NCBI GenBank assembly: GCA_023400985.1
Contig: JAEXEN010000034.1
Location: forward strand, 14,657 to 78,656
Origin: Bacillota bacterium
Lineage (GTDB): Bacteria; Bacillota; Clostridia; Christensenellales; CAG-138
Direction of reading: 5' to 3'
Length of the DNA: 64,000 nucleotides
Every line of letters begins with the position of its first letter. Position 1 is the stretch's first letter. A program made the translations under genes and the position numbers. Below the pieces are notes generated by a model. It ran no database searches and was not told the origin of the DNA. It saw nothing but the letters and a program-made list of their open reading frames with translations. Shown piece after piece: positions 52,609 through 61,251 of this stretch.

Positions 52609-52959
52609 ATGGAAGAAGAAAGGGACCTCGTCACATTTACCGATGACGATGGCAATGAATTTACGCTTGACGTGATAGACTATTTTGAATACGAAGACGA
52701 GGAATATGCTGTGCTCATGGACCTTTCCGAGAATGGAGAGGAAAGCGACGAGGCCGTTGAGCAGGACGTGTACATCATGAAGATCGTCGTCAACGGCGAT
52801 ATGGAGGAGTTCCTCCCTGCCGACGACGATAAAATGGACGCGCTTGCCGCCATCGCCGAAAAGCGCCTCAACGAGGAATGCGGCTGCGGCTGCGACGAGT
52901 GCGAGGGAGAAGAGCACGAGCATGGGCCTCACTGCGGCTGCGACCACTGCGAGGATTAA
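52609..52959 (+). CDS. DUF1292 family protein with Cys/His-rich tail
   Basis: 116 residues, strongly acidic. The DUF1292 part is FTDDDGNEFTLDVIDYFEYE and EYAVLMDL through VYIMKIVVNG. The tail has CGCGCDECEG and HCGCDHCED, eight cysteines with histidines, likely metal-binding. DUF1292 proteins are common in Bacillota, often near the YrrK/holliday-junction resolvase genes; function unknown. GAAAGGCGG precedes the ATG, and a terminator follows directly. Confidence 0.88.
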   Translation: MEEERDLVTFTDDDGNEFTLDVIDYFEYEDEEYAVLMDLSENGEESDEAVEQDVYIMKIVVNGDMEEFLPADDDKMDALAAIAEKRLNEECGCGCDECEGEEHEHGPHCGCDHCED

Positions 52960-52981
52960 ATGTAATTTAAGGAATCAAAAG

Positions 52982-53008
52982 GCGGAGGATAAACCTCCGC
53001 TTTTTTTT
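52982..53008 (+). terminator. Intrinsic terminator after the DUF1292 gene
   Basis: GCGGAGG, a 5-nt loop and CCTCCGC, followed by eight T residues. Confidence 0.9.
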
Positions 53009-53024
53009 ACAGGCGGCATCAGGC

Positions 53025-53053
53025 TTTCCAGATTTTTTATGATGTGATATAAT
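53025..53053 (+). promoter_or_regulatory. Promoter of the first DUF975 gene
   Basis: TTTCCA (53025-53030), a 17-bp spacer and TATAAT (53048-53053). The same arrangement with the same -35 recurs ahead of the second DUF975 gene, showing that the promoter was duplicated with the gene. Confidence 0.65.
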
Positions 53054-53102
53054 TTTCAAAACGACCGTCACATATATAGTATTTTTATTAGGGGGTACTT
53101 AT

Positions 53103-54008
53103 ATGGAATTCAAGGATCTGGGTGCCTTGCGCATGGAGTTTCGTGCACGCGACTTCCGGCGTATCGCGCGTGATAAACTTAAGGGGAATTGGGGACTTGC
53201 GCTCGGTACAAGCCTTCTTTTCATGCTGTGCTGTTGGGCGACGGTGGCCCTCGCATCCCGCATTTCTTCCCTGCTTGGCGCAGATGTACCGTTTTTCACG
53301 TTCCCGTTTTTAGACGGCAGCTTCTACCGTAATGATCTTGATTACGGCAGCCTGATGCAATACATCTATGATTATGACAGCCTGATACAATACATCTCCA
53401 CAGCCATGCCCGCAGTTGGGGTTTACTCGCTTCTGGCACTCATGCTTTCGCTTGCGGCGACCGCTGTCAACTTCGTGCTGACGCTCGGCCATCTTAAGTT
53501 TTATACGGACGTATGCAACAACAAAGCGAAGTTTTCCACGCTGTTTTCACACTTCCGCATATTCTTCAAAGCGTTCGGGCTGATACTGTTCATGAGGCTT
53601 TTCATATTCCTGTGGTCGCTCTTATTGTATATCCCGGGCATCATCGCCTACTACCGCTACTCTATGGCGCCGTACCTGATGGCGCAGCATCCCGAAATGG
53701 GTATCCGCGAGGCGGTCAACGAAAGCAAGCGGCTCATGGCGGGGCACAAAGGGCGGCTGTTCTGCTTGAACATGAGCTTTTTAGGTTGGGTCTTGCTGTG
53801 CGTATTGGCCTTCTGTATCGGCTACTTGTTGCTCTTGCCCTATACACAAGCATCATTCGTGGCCTTCTATATCGGCTATATGTGGCTCTTGCCCTATATG
53901 CAAGCATCATACGCGGCTTTCTACCTCGACCGCAGCGGGCAGGGCATTCCCCTAAACCCCAAGCCGGGACCGGCGGCCGTGCTTCCCGATGATGGCAGCA
54001 ACGCCTGA
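53103..54008 (+). CDS. DUF975 integral membrane protein, with two internal duplications
   Basis: 301 residues. The N-terminal FRARDFRRIARDKLKGNWG and the later YRYSMAPYLMAQHPEMGIRE and NESKRLMAGHKGRLF are DUF975 marks. Five or six membrane segments are present; function unknown. Compared with the neighbouring paralog it has two in-frame tandem duplications: DYGSLMQYIY/DYDSLIQYIS (30 bp, near nt 53340-53400) and GYLLLLPYTQASFVAFYI/GYMWLLPYMQASYAAFYL (54 bp, near 53820-53930). The second adds a hydrophobic stretch near the last membrane segment and may change topology. GGGGGTACTTAT lies before the ATG. Confidence 0.88.
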   Translation: MEFKDLGALRMEFRARDFRRIARDKLKGNWGLALGTSLLFMLCCWATVALASRISSLLGADVPFFTFPFLDGSFYRNDLDYGSLMQYIYDYDSLIQYISTAMPAVGVYSLLALMLSLAATAVNFVLTLGHLKFYTDVCNNKAKFSTLFSHFRIFFKAFGLILFMRLFIFLWSLLLYIPGIIAYYRYSMAPYLMAQHPEMGIREAVNESKRLMAGHKGRLFCLNMSFLGWVLLCVLAFCIGYLLLLPYTQASFVAFYIGYMWLLPYMQASYAAFYLDRSGQGIPLNPKPGPAAVLPDDGSNA

Positions 54009-54064
54009 CGGGTTCTTACGGTGTCATTGCGGAGCTAAGCGAGATTTTTAGCGGAATTCGGAGG

Positions 54065-54090
54065 CGGAGGGCATGCCCTCCGTCTTTTTT
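54065..54090 (+). terminator. Terminator between the DUF975 paralogs
   Basis: CGGAGGGC-AT-GCCCTCCG is followed by six T residues after GTC. In sequence context it parallels the terminator at 52982 ahead of the first paralog. Confidence 0.75.
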
Positions 54091-54104
54091 GGATGGCATC
54101 GGCC

Positions 54105-54133
54105 TTTCCAAGCCCCTTATGAAATGGTATAAT
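54105..54133 (+). promoter_or_regulatory. Promoter of the second DUF975 gene
   Basis: TTTCCA (54105-54110), a 17-bp spacer and TATAAT (54128-54133), aligned with the promoter at 53025-53053. Confidence 0.65.
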
Positions 54134-54175
54134 CTTAAGGAACTCATATACATATTGTATTTGGAGGTGACTCAT

Positions 54176-54988
54176 ATGGAATCTACGGGTTGGGACGCCC
54201 CGCGCGCGGAGTTTCGCGCGCGCGACTTCCGGCGTATCGCACGCGATAAGCTTAAGGGGAACTGGGGCCTTGCGCTCGGTACGAGCCTTCTTTTCATGCT
54301 GTGCTGCTGGGCTGTGGAGCTCATCGCAACCGGCATTTCCCCCCTGTTCGGCATGGGTGCGTCGCTTTCCTCGATTCCGTTTTGGAGCGGCGACTTTTCC
54401 TTTGATTTTGATAGCCTGATGCAGTATAGCTACATTGCCGCGCCCGCAATCGGGGTCTACTCGCTTCTGGCAATCGCGCTTTCGCTTGCGGCGACCGCCG
54501 TTATCTCCGTGCTGACGCTCGGCCATAACAAATTTTATGTGGACTTGTGCAACAACAAGGCAGAACTTTCCACGCTGTTTTCCCGCTTCCAGATATTTTT
54601 TAAGGCGTTTGGGCTGATGCTGTTCATGGGGCTTTTCATATTCCTGTGGGCGCTTCTATTGTATATCCCGGGCATCGTCGCCGCCTACCGCTACTCCATG
54701 GCGCCGTACCTGATGGCGCAGCATCCCGAAATGGGTATCCGCGAGGCGGTCAACGAGAGCAAACGACTCATGGCGGGGCATAAAGGGCGGCTGTTCTGCC
54801 TGCAACTGAGCTTCATCGGCTGGATTTTGCTGTGCGTATTGACCCTCGGCATCGGCTATTTGTGGCTCGTTCCTTATATGGAAGCGTCATCCGCAGCCTT
54901 CTACCTCGACCGCAGCGGGCAAGGTATCCCCCTCAACGCAAAGCCGGAGCCGGCCGTCGCTCTTCCCGATAACGACAGCAACGCCTAG
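54176..54988 (+). CDS. DUF975 integral membrane protein (paralog 2)
   Basis: 270 residues, largely identical to the first paralog in the N-terminal region and the central MAPYLMAQHPEMGIREAVNE block. The two segments that are doubled in paralog 1 are single here (FDFDSLMQY; GYLWLVPYMEASSAAFYL). TTGGAGGTGACTCAT gives a strong ribosome binding site for ATG 54176; the frame upstream to 54089 would include the promoter. Function unknown. Confidence 0.88.
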   Translation: MESTGWDAPRAEFRARDFRRIARDKLKGNWGLALGTSLLFMLCCWAVELIATGISPLFGMGASLSSIPFWSGDFSFDFDSLMQYSYIAAPAIGVYSLLAIALSLAATAVISVLTLGHNKFYVDLCNNKAELSTLFSRFQIFFKAFGLMLFMGLFIFLWALLLYIPGIVAAYRYSMAPYLMAQHPEMGIREAVNESKRLMAGHKGRLFCLQLSFIGWILLCVLTLGIGYLWLVPYMEASSAAFYLDRSGQGIPLNAKPEPAVALPDNDSNA

Positions 54989-55011
54989 CTGTTCTCTGTT
55001 CAGCATACAAT

Positions 55012-55045
55012 AAGCCGGATGCGCCGCCACGCTGTCCGGCTTTTT
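55012..55045 (+). terminator. Terminator after the second DUF975 gene
   Basis: AAGCCGGA and TCCGGCTT form an 8-bp stem around a GC-rich loop, followed by T residues. Confidence 0.75.
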
Positions 55046-55211
55046 GAAACAAAGGAGAGTTAAGGTAAGGGAAGCCAAACCCCTGCGCCTAAGCTGCCGG
55101 TTTGGCGCACGTCTTTGCCATCGTCAGTTGCCGTACGGTGGCTATTGCGACCGACTTTCAACACAGAACCCGCCCAAGCACGCAACTCCTGCGGGTTCGG
55201 ATAGGATTGGT

Positions 55212-56996
55212 ATGCTTATGGATATTTCCATTCAGGTCAGAAGCCTCGATCTTATGATCAAGCTTTTGCGGCATGACCTTCAAAACCTGCCGCCTTACGG
55301 CTTCAAACCCCAGCGGCCGCCGCGGGGGGAGGCGGAGCTTTCTTTAAAAAGCACGGCGTTCATGCGAAGCACCCCCGAGGCGGAGGGCCTGAGCTCCTCG
55401 GCCGTCGAACGGCTCTACCGCGAGCTCAACGCGCGGCAGGCAGGCGTAGCTCCGCATGAACTGATGCTCCTTATAAACGGCAAAGTAGTCTCTGAGGGCT
55501 ACTGGGCGCCCTACAGCGCGAAGAGGCCTTATATGCTCTACTCCATGAGCAAGAGCTTCATGGGTACGGCCGTGGGCATCGCCGTGGACGAAGGGCTTTT
55601 ATCGCTCGACGAGAGCCTTACGGATATCTTCCCGGAGCTTACGCCGTCCACCTATTTGCGCCAGCATAAGATCGCCGCCGTGCGCCAGCTTCTTACCATG
55701 CAGTCGGGCAACCGCTTCAACGAAGTGGGCTCCATGCTCGACGAAAACTGGGTGAAGATGTTCATGGAATCTCAACCCAAGTTCGAACCGGGCACGGCGT
55801 TTGAATACAATTCCATGAACACCTACATGCTGGCGGCCATCCTCAATCGACGTACCGGCATGCCACTCACGGAATATTTGCGGACACGGCTCTTCGAACC
55901 GCTTGGCATCGGGGATGCGGCGTGGGAGCGCTGCCCGCAGGGCATAGAAAAGGGCGGCTGGGGGCTGTATCTGCGCCTCGAGGATGCCGCCAAGCTCGGC
56001 CAGCTCTACCTGCAGGGCGGCGTGTGGGAGGGGAGACGCCTCGTGAGCGAAGATTGGATAAGAGCCGCCACGAGTAAGCAGACCGATACCTTTCCAGGCG
56101 ATGCGAGCGGCGGCTACGGCTATCAGGTATGGGTGAACCGTGACGGGAGCTTCCAGTTCAACGGCGCGTTCGGCCAATATGTGATGATATTTCCCGAGCG
56201 AAACGCCGTGGTTGCCATGTACTCCGGATGCGCCGATCTTTTTGCGCGCGGGGACCTTATGCGGTTTGTGCACGCCACGCTTTTCGGCGGCTTTTCAAAG
56301 CCGCTCCCCGAAAACCTCGATGCGCTTGAAGCCTTAAGGGAAATAGAAAAGAGCTTGACCCTCGCGTTCCCCGATTCGCTTTCGGAGGCGGGCAACGACG
56401 CTGCGGCGTTTGACGAACTTGCGGCGCTTCTTGACAAAAAGGAATTTCGCATGGAGCAAAATCCTTCGGGACTATTCCCGCTCGCGATCCAATGCGTTCA
56501 GGGCAATTTCAGCGCCGGCACGGAACTCGTGCGCTTTATCAAAAGAGGAGATAGGCTTTTTATCACCTTCTACGAATACAACGAGCGCAACACGCTTATG
56601 GTAGATAAAAGCGGCGCGTGGACGCCATTTTTCGCCGCCATGCGCGGCGAACGCTTTTCTGCTTCCGCGCACGGCGTATGGTCTATATCGGACGAGGCCG
56701 CGGTTTTACATGTAATGGTGCCCTTTACGGAAACGCCGCATATGCGGCTGTACACGTTTACCTTAAACCGCTCGGACGGGAGCCTGAATGTCAAGTTCGA
56801 TGAAATGCCTTCCATCGAAAAGGCGGGGATGATGCTGTTGGATCTTATTGGCGTATCGCGGACGGCGTTCATGAAGCGGCTCATGCCTGCCATAAGAAAG
56901 AGCGGCGAAAAACTGAGCGAAACGATGAACCGCCTTTACACGCCCACGGCCAAGGGCGTGCCCATCGCGCAAAACGACGGCGATTTTTTATCATAA
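55212..56996 (+). CDS. Serine hydrolase of the beta-lactamase/class C family
   Basis: About 594 residues. The penicillin-binding-protein-like fold is shown by the catalytic SxxK in YSMSKSFMGT, the Tyr motif EYNSMN and a later GYQVWVNRDG/FNGAFGQY region. The C-terminal 200 residues form an extra beta-rich domain also found in EstB-like hydrolases. There is no signal peptide, so it is probably cytoplasmic; the substrate is an ester, amide or D-amino acid peptide. Start uncertain between ATG 55212 and 55218, with AGGATT upstream; the open frame extends back to 55044 without a site. It lies 16 bp before glmS. Confidence 0.85.
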   Translation: MLMDISIQVRSLDLMIKLLRHDLQNLPPYGFKPQRPPRGEAELSLKSTAFMRSTPEAEGLSSSAVERLYRELNARQAGVAPHELMLLINGKVVSEGYWAPYSAKRPYMLYSMSKSFMGTAVGIAVDEGLLSLDESLTDIFPELTPSTYLRQHKIAAVRQLLTMQSGNRFNEVGSMLDENWVKMFMESQPKFEPGTAFEYNSMNTYMLAAILNRRTGMPLTEYLRTRLFEPLGIGDAAWERCPQGIEKGGWGLYLRLEDAAKLGQLYLQGGVWEGRRLVSEDWIRAATSKQTDTFPGDASGGYGYQVWVNRDGSFQFNGAFGQYVMIFPERNAVVAMYSGCADLFARGDLMRFVHATLFGGFSKPLPENLDALEALREIEKSLTLAFPDSLSEAGNDAAAFDELAALLDKKEFRMEQNPSGLFPLAIQCVQGNFSAGTELVRFIKRGDRLFITFYEYNERNTLMVDKSGAWTPFFAAMRGERFSASAHGVWSISDEAAVLHVMVPFTETPHMRLYTFTLNRSDGSLNVKFDEMPSIEKAGMMLLDLIGVSRTAFMKRLMPAIRKSGEKLSETMNRLYTPTAKGVPIAQNDGDFLS

Positions 56997-57012
56997 GGGA
57001 GGAATTTTAACT

Positions 57013-58839
57013 ATGTGCGGGATCGTAGGCTATGTGGGCTTTCGGCAGGCTGCGCCGCTTATCCTCGACGCGCTTGAAAAGCTCGAATACCGCGGGTATG
57101 ACTCATCCGGCCTCGCGCTCGCGGGCGGGGAGGAGCTAACTGTCTTCAAAGCCATGGGGCGATTGAAGGTGCTTCGTGAGCGCACGAACGGCGGCGAGGG
57201 GCTTCCCGAGACCTCCGGCATCGGCCATACGCGCTGGGCTACGCACGGCGAGCCTTCGGATATCAATTCGCACCCGCATCTTTCCCACAGCGGCAAGGTG
57301 GCGTTGGTGCATAACGGCATCATCGAAAATTATCTCGAACTTCGCGATTTTTTGACCGCACACGGCTATTCCTTCGTTTCCGATACCGATACGGAGATCG
57401 TGGTGCAGCTCGTGGACTTTTTCTACAAGGGCGATCCCGTCACCGCCGCGCGCGAGGCTGTGAACCTGCTCATAGGCTCATTTGCGCTGGGTATCGTTTT
57501 CAAGGACTATCCCAATGAGATCATCGCCGTGCGCAAAGATAGTCCGCTCATCGTAGGCCTCGGTTCCGGCGAAAATTTTATAGCGTCCGACGTGCCCGCC
57601 ATACTATCGTATACGCGGGAAGTGGTGCGCCTTAACGAGTATGAATTTGCCGTGCTCACGCGCGAGGGCGTGACCATATTCGACCGCTACGGCGAGCGCG
57701 TCAAAAAAGAGCCGGAGCACATCACATGGGACGCGGGCGCGGCGGAAAAGGGCGGCTACCCGCACTTCATGCTCAAGGAGATCATGGAGCAGCCTGCGGT
57801 CATCAAGAGCACGCTCGGCCCCCGCATCCACAAGGGCCGTATCGACCTCGAGCTCAAGCATATCACCGAGGACGACCTCAAAAATGTGGACCGCGTGTAT
57901 ATTGTGGCTTGCGGCTCGGCGTATCACGTGGGCTTTATTGCCAAAACCTACATCGAAAAGCTCGTGCGCATACCCGTGAGCGCGGAGCTCGCCTCCGAGT
58001 TTCGCTACGGCGACCCGCTCATCACGGAGCATACGCTCACCATCGTCATCAGCCAGTCGGGCGAAACCATCGATACTTTGTTTGCCATGCGCGAAGCGAA
58101 AAAGCTCGGCTCGCGCATTTTGAGCATTGTGAACGTGGTGGGGAGCACCATCGCCGCCGAAAGCGAGGAGGTGCTCTATACATGGGCGGGGCCGGAGATC
58201 GCCGTCGCCACCACCAAGGCGTACAGCGCCCAGCTTACCGCGATCTACCTCATAGCGCTCAAGCTCGCCGAGCTCAAGGGGCGCATGAGCGGCGCGGATA
58301 TACAAAAAGCGCTCGAGGCCTTTCATAAGCTGCCCGAGCTTGCCGAAAAGCTTCTTCTGGAGCGCGAGCGCATACAGTACCTGGCGTCGCTGTTCTTTGA
58401 CAGCCGCGATATCTTTTTCATCGGCCGCAACCTCGATTACGCGCTGGCGCTCGAGGGCTCGCTTAAACTCAAGGAGATATCCTACATCCATTCGGACGCC
58501 TACGCTGCGGGCGAGTTGAAGCACGGCACCATTTCGCTCATCGAAAAGGGCACGCTCGTTGTGGCGCTTTGCACCTACGCGCCGCTTCGCGATAAAATGC
58601 TCGGCAACATCCGCGAGGTGAAGGCGCGCGGTGCAACGGTGCTCGCCGTTACCACCAAGGACGCTTCCGCCGTGGCCGGCGCCGCCGACCATGTGATATG
58701 GCTCCCCAAGTGCGACGAACTCGTCCTTCCTTCGCTCTCCATACTGCCCTTGCAGCTTTTCGCCTATTACGTGGCGCTTCTGAAAGGCTGCGACATTGAC
58801 AAACCCCGGAATTTGGCCAAATCCGTGACGGTAGAATAG
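57013..58839 (+). CDS. glmS: Glutamine-fructose-6-phosphate aminotransferase (isomerizing)
   Basis: 608 residues. N-terminal glutaminase domain starts MCGIVGYVG with catalytic Cys2, then GYDSSGLAL and HTRWATHG. Two SIS sugar-isomerase domains follow (ACGSAYHVG, SQSGETIDT, and the second around GRNLDYALALEGSLKLKEI). The end DKPRNLAKSVTVE is diagnostic. It makes glucosamine 6-phosphate for cell-wall synthesis. Only 16 bp separate it from the previous gene, leaving no room for a glmS ribozyme. Confidence 0.97.
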   Translation: MCGIVGYVGFRQAAPLILDALEKLEYRGYDSSGLALAGGEELTVFKAMGRLKVLRERTNGGEGLPETSGIGHTRWATHGEPSDINSHPHLSHSGKVALVHNGIIENYLELRDFLTAHGYSFVSDTDTEIVVQLVDFFYKGDPVTAAREAVNLLIGSFALGIVFKDYPNEIIAVRKDSPLIVGLGSGENFIASDVPAILSYTREVVRLNEYEFAVLTREGVTIFDRYGERVKKEPEHITWDAGAAEKGGYPHFMLKEIMEQPAVIKSTLGPRIHKGRIDLELKHITEDDLKNVDRVYIVACGSAYHVGFIAKTYIEKLVRIPVSAELASEFRYGDPLITEHTLTIVISQSGETIDTLFAMREAKKLGSRILSIVNVVGSTIAAESEEVLYTWAGPEIAVATTKAYSAQLTAIYLIALKLAELKGRMSGADIQKALEAFHKLPELAEKLLLERERIQYLASLFFDSRDIFFIGRNLDYALALEGSLKLKEISYIHSDAYAAGELKHGTISLIEKGTLVVALCTYAPLRDKMLGNIREVKARGATVLAVTTKDASAVAGAADHVIWLPKCDELVLPSLSILPLQLFAYYVALLKGCDIDKPRNLAKSVTVE

Positions 58840-58975
58840 CCAAAGCGGTACCCGCGGGCGGGATGAAAGTCATCCCGCCCTACACGGAAACACCGAATAT
58901 TTGTAGGACAAGGGCTCTAGCTTGCCGCCAACCTGCGATCGGCAAGGGCAGGGCCCTTGCCCTACAACGGTATAT

Positions 58976-59215
58976 CGCGTATGTACGCACCTTTGCGGAA
59001 TGGCTAAGGCCGTTCCGGGGGCCCGGGGCCGAGGCCCCCGAAACCCATGGGATTATCAAGGGGCCGCGCCCCTTGATTTATTCCGGCTTCGGCGACATAT
59101 GCGTCCGGCAGAGCCGGAGCCCTTCGGGCCGAGGCCTACGGCCTCGCGTGGGCCAAGGCCTGCGGCCTTGCGTGCGCCGAAACGGATTAAAATCCGAAGG
59201 ATTTCTTTCCTTTCA
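58976..59215. repeat. Mosaic hairpin repeat family 1, copy C
   Basis: Reverse complement of copy A by module order: GTACGCACCTTTGCGGAATG, a GGGGGCC/GGCCCCC stem, CAAGGGGCCGCGCCCCTTG, TTATTCCGGCTTCGGCGAC, TCCGGCAGAGCCGGA, GAGGCCTACGGCCTC and GCCGAAACGGAT. An extra GGCCAAGGCCTGCGGCCTTG hairpin is inserted relative to copy A. Just before it, GGGCGGGATGA/TCATCCCGCCC (58856-58881) and GGCAAGGGC/GCCCTTGCC form two more hairpins. The second motif returns at 63886-63913. Confidence 0.8.
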
Positions 59216-59274
59216 GAAAGTGCCGGCCGTGAGGTGCGAACAGGCACTTTCTGCAAACCCGCCCACAGGCGTCC

Positions 59275-59309
59275 TCAAAAAAGTTCCGCAGCATGCGGCA
59301 CTTTTTTGA
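59275..59309. terminator. Bidirectional terminator hairpin ahead of the lipoprotein gene
   Basis: TCAAAAAAGTTCCGC and GCGGCACTTTTTTGA pair over 15 bp with one mismatch around AGCAT, with A and T runs on either side. Confidence 0.7.
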
Positions 59310-59401
59310 TACGCGTAAGCGCGCTGGAATAACATGGCCTTTGCAGGGAATAATAAGCAAAGAACGCCGGCAAGCGCCGGTACCGATTTAGGAGGCAATA
59401 C

Positions 59402-59836
59402 ATGAAACGAAATCTGACCGCCGCTTTGACCGCAATACTGATCCTGGCGCTTTCGCTTGGCGTCGGCTGCGGCAACGGCAATGTGACTCCCTCGCCGACG
59501 CCCATGCTGACGCCTGTTACCACGCCCAAGCTCACGCCAATGGAAACCGCCAGCCCCTTGCCGGAAGAATCTCCGGCCGGCTCTCCGGGGACCTCTCCCG
59601 CGGCCAGCCCGGGCGGCACCATTGAGGGCTTCATAGAGGGCGGTACCGTGGATCCCGCAAAGGTTCCCGACGTCGTGGATGCCGTGAAGGCGGAATATCC
59701 GGACGCGACCATCAAAAGCATCACCTATGCGATCCGCAATACCGAGCAGGTGTACGAGGTGACGCTTGAAGGCAAGACCGAAAAGGTATATGTGAGCGCG
59801 GACGGCGTTGTGATCAAGGACACCGCAAACGGATAA
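59402..59836 (+). CDS. Lipoprotein with Pro/Thr/Ser linker and PepSY-like domain
   Basis: 144 residues. The signal peptide runs to the lipobox LGVGC (cysteine at residue 21). About 50 residues of Pro/Thr/Ser-rich linker follow (TPSPTPMLTPVTTPKLTP), then a compact domain, VVDAVKAEYPDATIKSITYA through YEVTLEGKTEKVYVSADG, which has the shape of a PepSY-type domain. It is anchored outside the membrane; role unknown. GGAGGCAATAC precedes the ATG. Confidence 0.8.
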   Translation: MKRNLTAALTAILILALSLGVGCGNGNVTPSPTPMLTPVTTPKLTPMETASPLPEESPAGSPGTSPAASPGGTIEGFIEGGTVDPAKVPDVVDAVKAEYPDATIKSITYAIRNTEQVYEVTLEGKTEKVYVSADGVVIKDTANG

Positions 59837-60073
59837 AGGGAGAGAGCAAACAATACCTCGGGCAAGGGCTGTCGCATTCAGAAATAAGTGCGGCGGCCCT
59901 TTCCTGTTTCACATAGAGCCGTTCTTCAAAAACGCAGGATTTTATCGATTTTTGCCGATGTGCTTGCATTTCTTAATTCTTTTATAAAAAATTTCGTAAA
60001 ATCTCTTTTTTGCTCGCTTAATTGTGTTATTCTAAAATATATTCTTTATCATAAAGGAAAAGGAGGGCAAAAT

Positions 60074-61186
60074 ATGACTTGGCAGCAGGAACTAAGCGCC
60101 TGCGTGCGGAGCGTGGAGGAGCTTGTATCGCTCGGCTACGTGCCGCCGGAAGACCTAAGGCGGCTCAAAGCCGTGGAGCAGCATTATCCCATCGCCATCC
60201 CGCGCTACTATCTTTCGCTTATCGACAAGGGCCGGAGTGATGACCCCATCCGAAAAATGTGCATTCCCGCCTTTGCCGAGGAGGACGATTCGGGCACGTT
60301 CTTCACCGGCGGCGAGCAGCAAAACACCGTGGAGCGCGGATTGCAGCACAAATACAAAAACACCGCGCTCATTCTTTCCACCAACGTATGCGCCATGTAT
60401 TGCAGGCATTGTTTCAGGAAGCGCATGGTGGGCGTGACGGACGCGGAGACGGCGGCGTTTTTGGAGCGGGTGCTCGGATATGTGCGCGAGCATGAGGAAA
60501 TCGATAACATATTGGTTTCGGGCGGCGATTCGTTCCTTTTGAGCAATCGCGTCATCGAAAAGATGTTGTCACAAGCCGCGCAGATCGACCATGTCCGCTT
60601 CGTCCGCTTCGGCACGCGCGTACCGGTGGTGCTGCCCTCGAGGCTCGAGGATGAAGAGCTTTTGAAGCTCCTTTCCGGCTATGCGGCAAAAAAACCGCTT
60701 TATGCCGTGACGCAGTTCAACCACCCGCACGAGATCACGGCGGCTTCCGATCGCGCCATACGGCGCCTTCGCGAATGCGGGCTTGTGGTGAGCAACCAGA
60801 CGGTGCTTTTAAAAGGCGTCAACGACGACGCGAATACCCTTGCGGAACTCATGAACGCGCTTACGGGCATCGGCGTGGTGCCGTATTATGTGTTCCAATG
60901 CAGACCGGTAAAGGCGGTGAAGGGGCAGTTTCAGGTGCCGCTTCTTACGGGCGCTCAGATCGTGGAGCGTGCCAAGGGCATGCTCAATGGCCATGCGAAG
61001 CGCTTCAAATACGTTTTATCGCACGAAACGGGTAAAATCGAAATTTTGGGCAAGGCGGGAAAGGAGAAAATGCTCTTCAAATACCACCAGCCCAAATACG
61101 AAAAGGACGCGGGGCGGATGTTCGCGGCGGATGTTTCCCATGGCCGCGCATGGCTTGACGAAGTGCCCGAAGCGCTACTATACTGA
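60074..61186 (+). CDS. KamA-family radical SAM protein (lysine 2,3-aminomutase-like)
   Basis: 370 residues. The radical SAM cluster motif is CAMYCRHC (CxxxCxxC) near residue 106, followed by FRKRMVG. ILVSGGDSFLLS, RFGTRVPVVLPSRL and VTQFNHPHEIT are KamA-family segments. It is shorter than true lysine 2,3-aminomutases and close in size to EpmB/YjeK-like members; the PLP lysine and substrate cannot be judged safely. AGGAGGG precedes the ATG at 60074; the frame upstream to 59888 is AT-rich and lacks a site. The gap 59837-60073 holds only its promoter region. Confidence 0.88.
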   Translation: MTWQQELSACVRSVEELVSLGYVPPEDLRRLKAVEQHYPIAIPRYYLSLIDKGRSDDPIRKMCIPAFAEEDDSGTFFTGGEQQNTVERGLQHKYKNTALILSTNVCAMYCRHCFRKRMVGVTDAETAAFLERVLGYVREHEEIDNILVSGGDSFLLSNRVIEKMLSQAAQIDHVRFVRFGTRVPVVLPSRLEDEELLKLLSGYAAKKPLYAVTQFNHPHEITAASDRAIRRLRECGLVVSNQTVLLKGVNDDANTLAELMNALTGIGVVPYYVFQCRPVKAVKGQFQVPLLTGAQIVERAKGMLNGHAKRFKYVLSHETGKIEILGKAGKEKMLFKYHQPKYEKDAGRMFAADVSHGRAWLDEVPEALLY

Positions 61187-61251
61187 ACGTAAAGGTAAGG
61201 TGATCGAAGCCCTGCCTTAACGTTATTTACCGGAAAGAAGGAGAACCTCGT

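Noticed and set aside
56997..57012. glmS ribozyme upstream of glmS
   Set aside because: Only 16 bp separate glmS from the previous gene.
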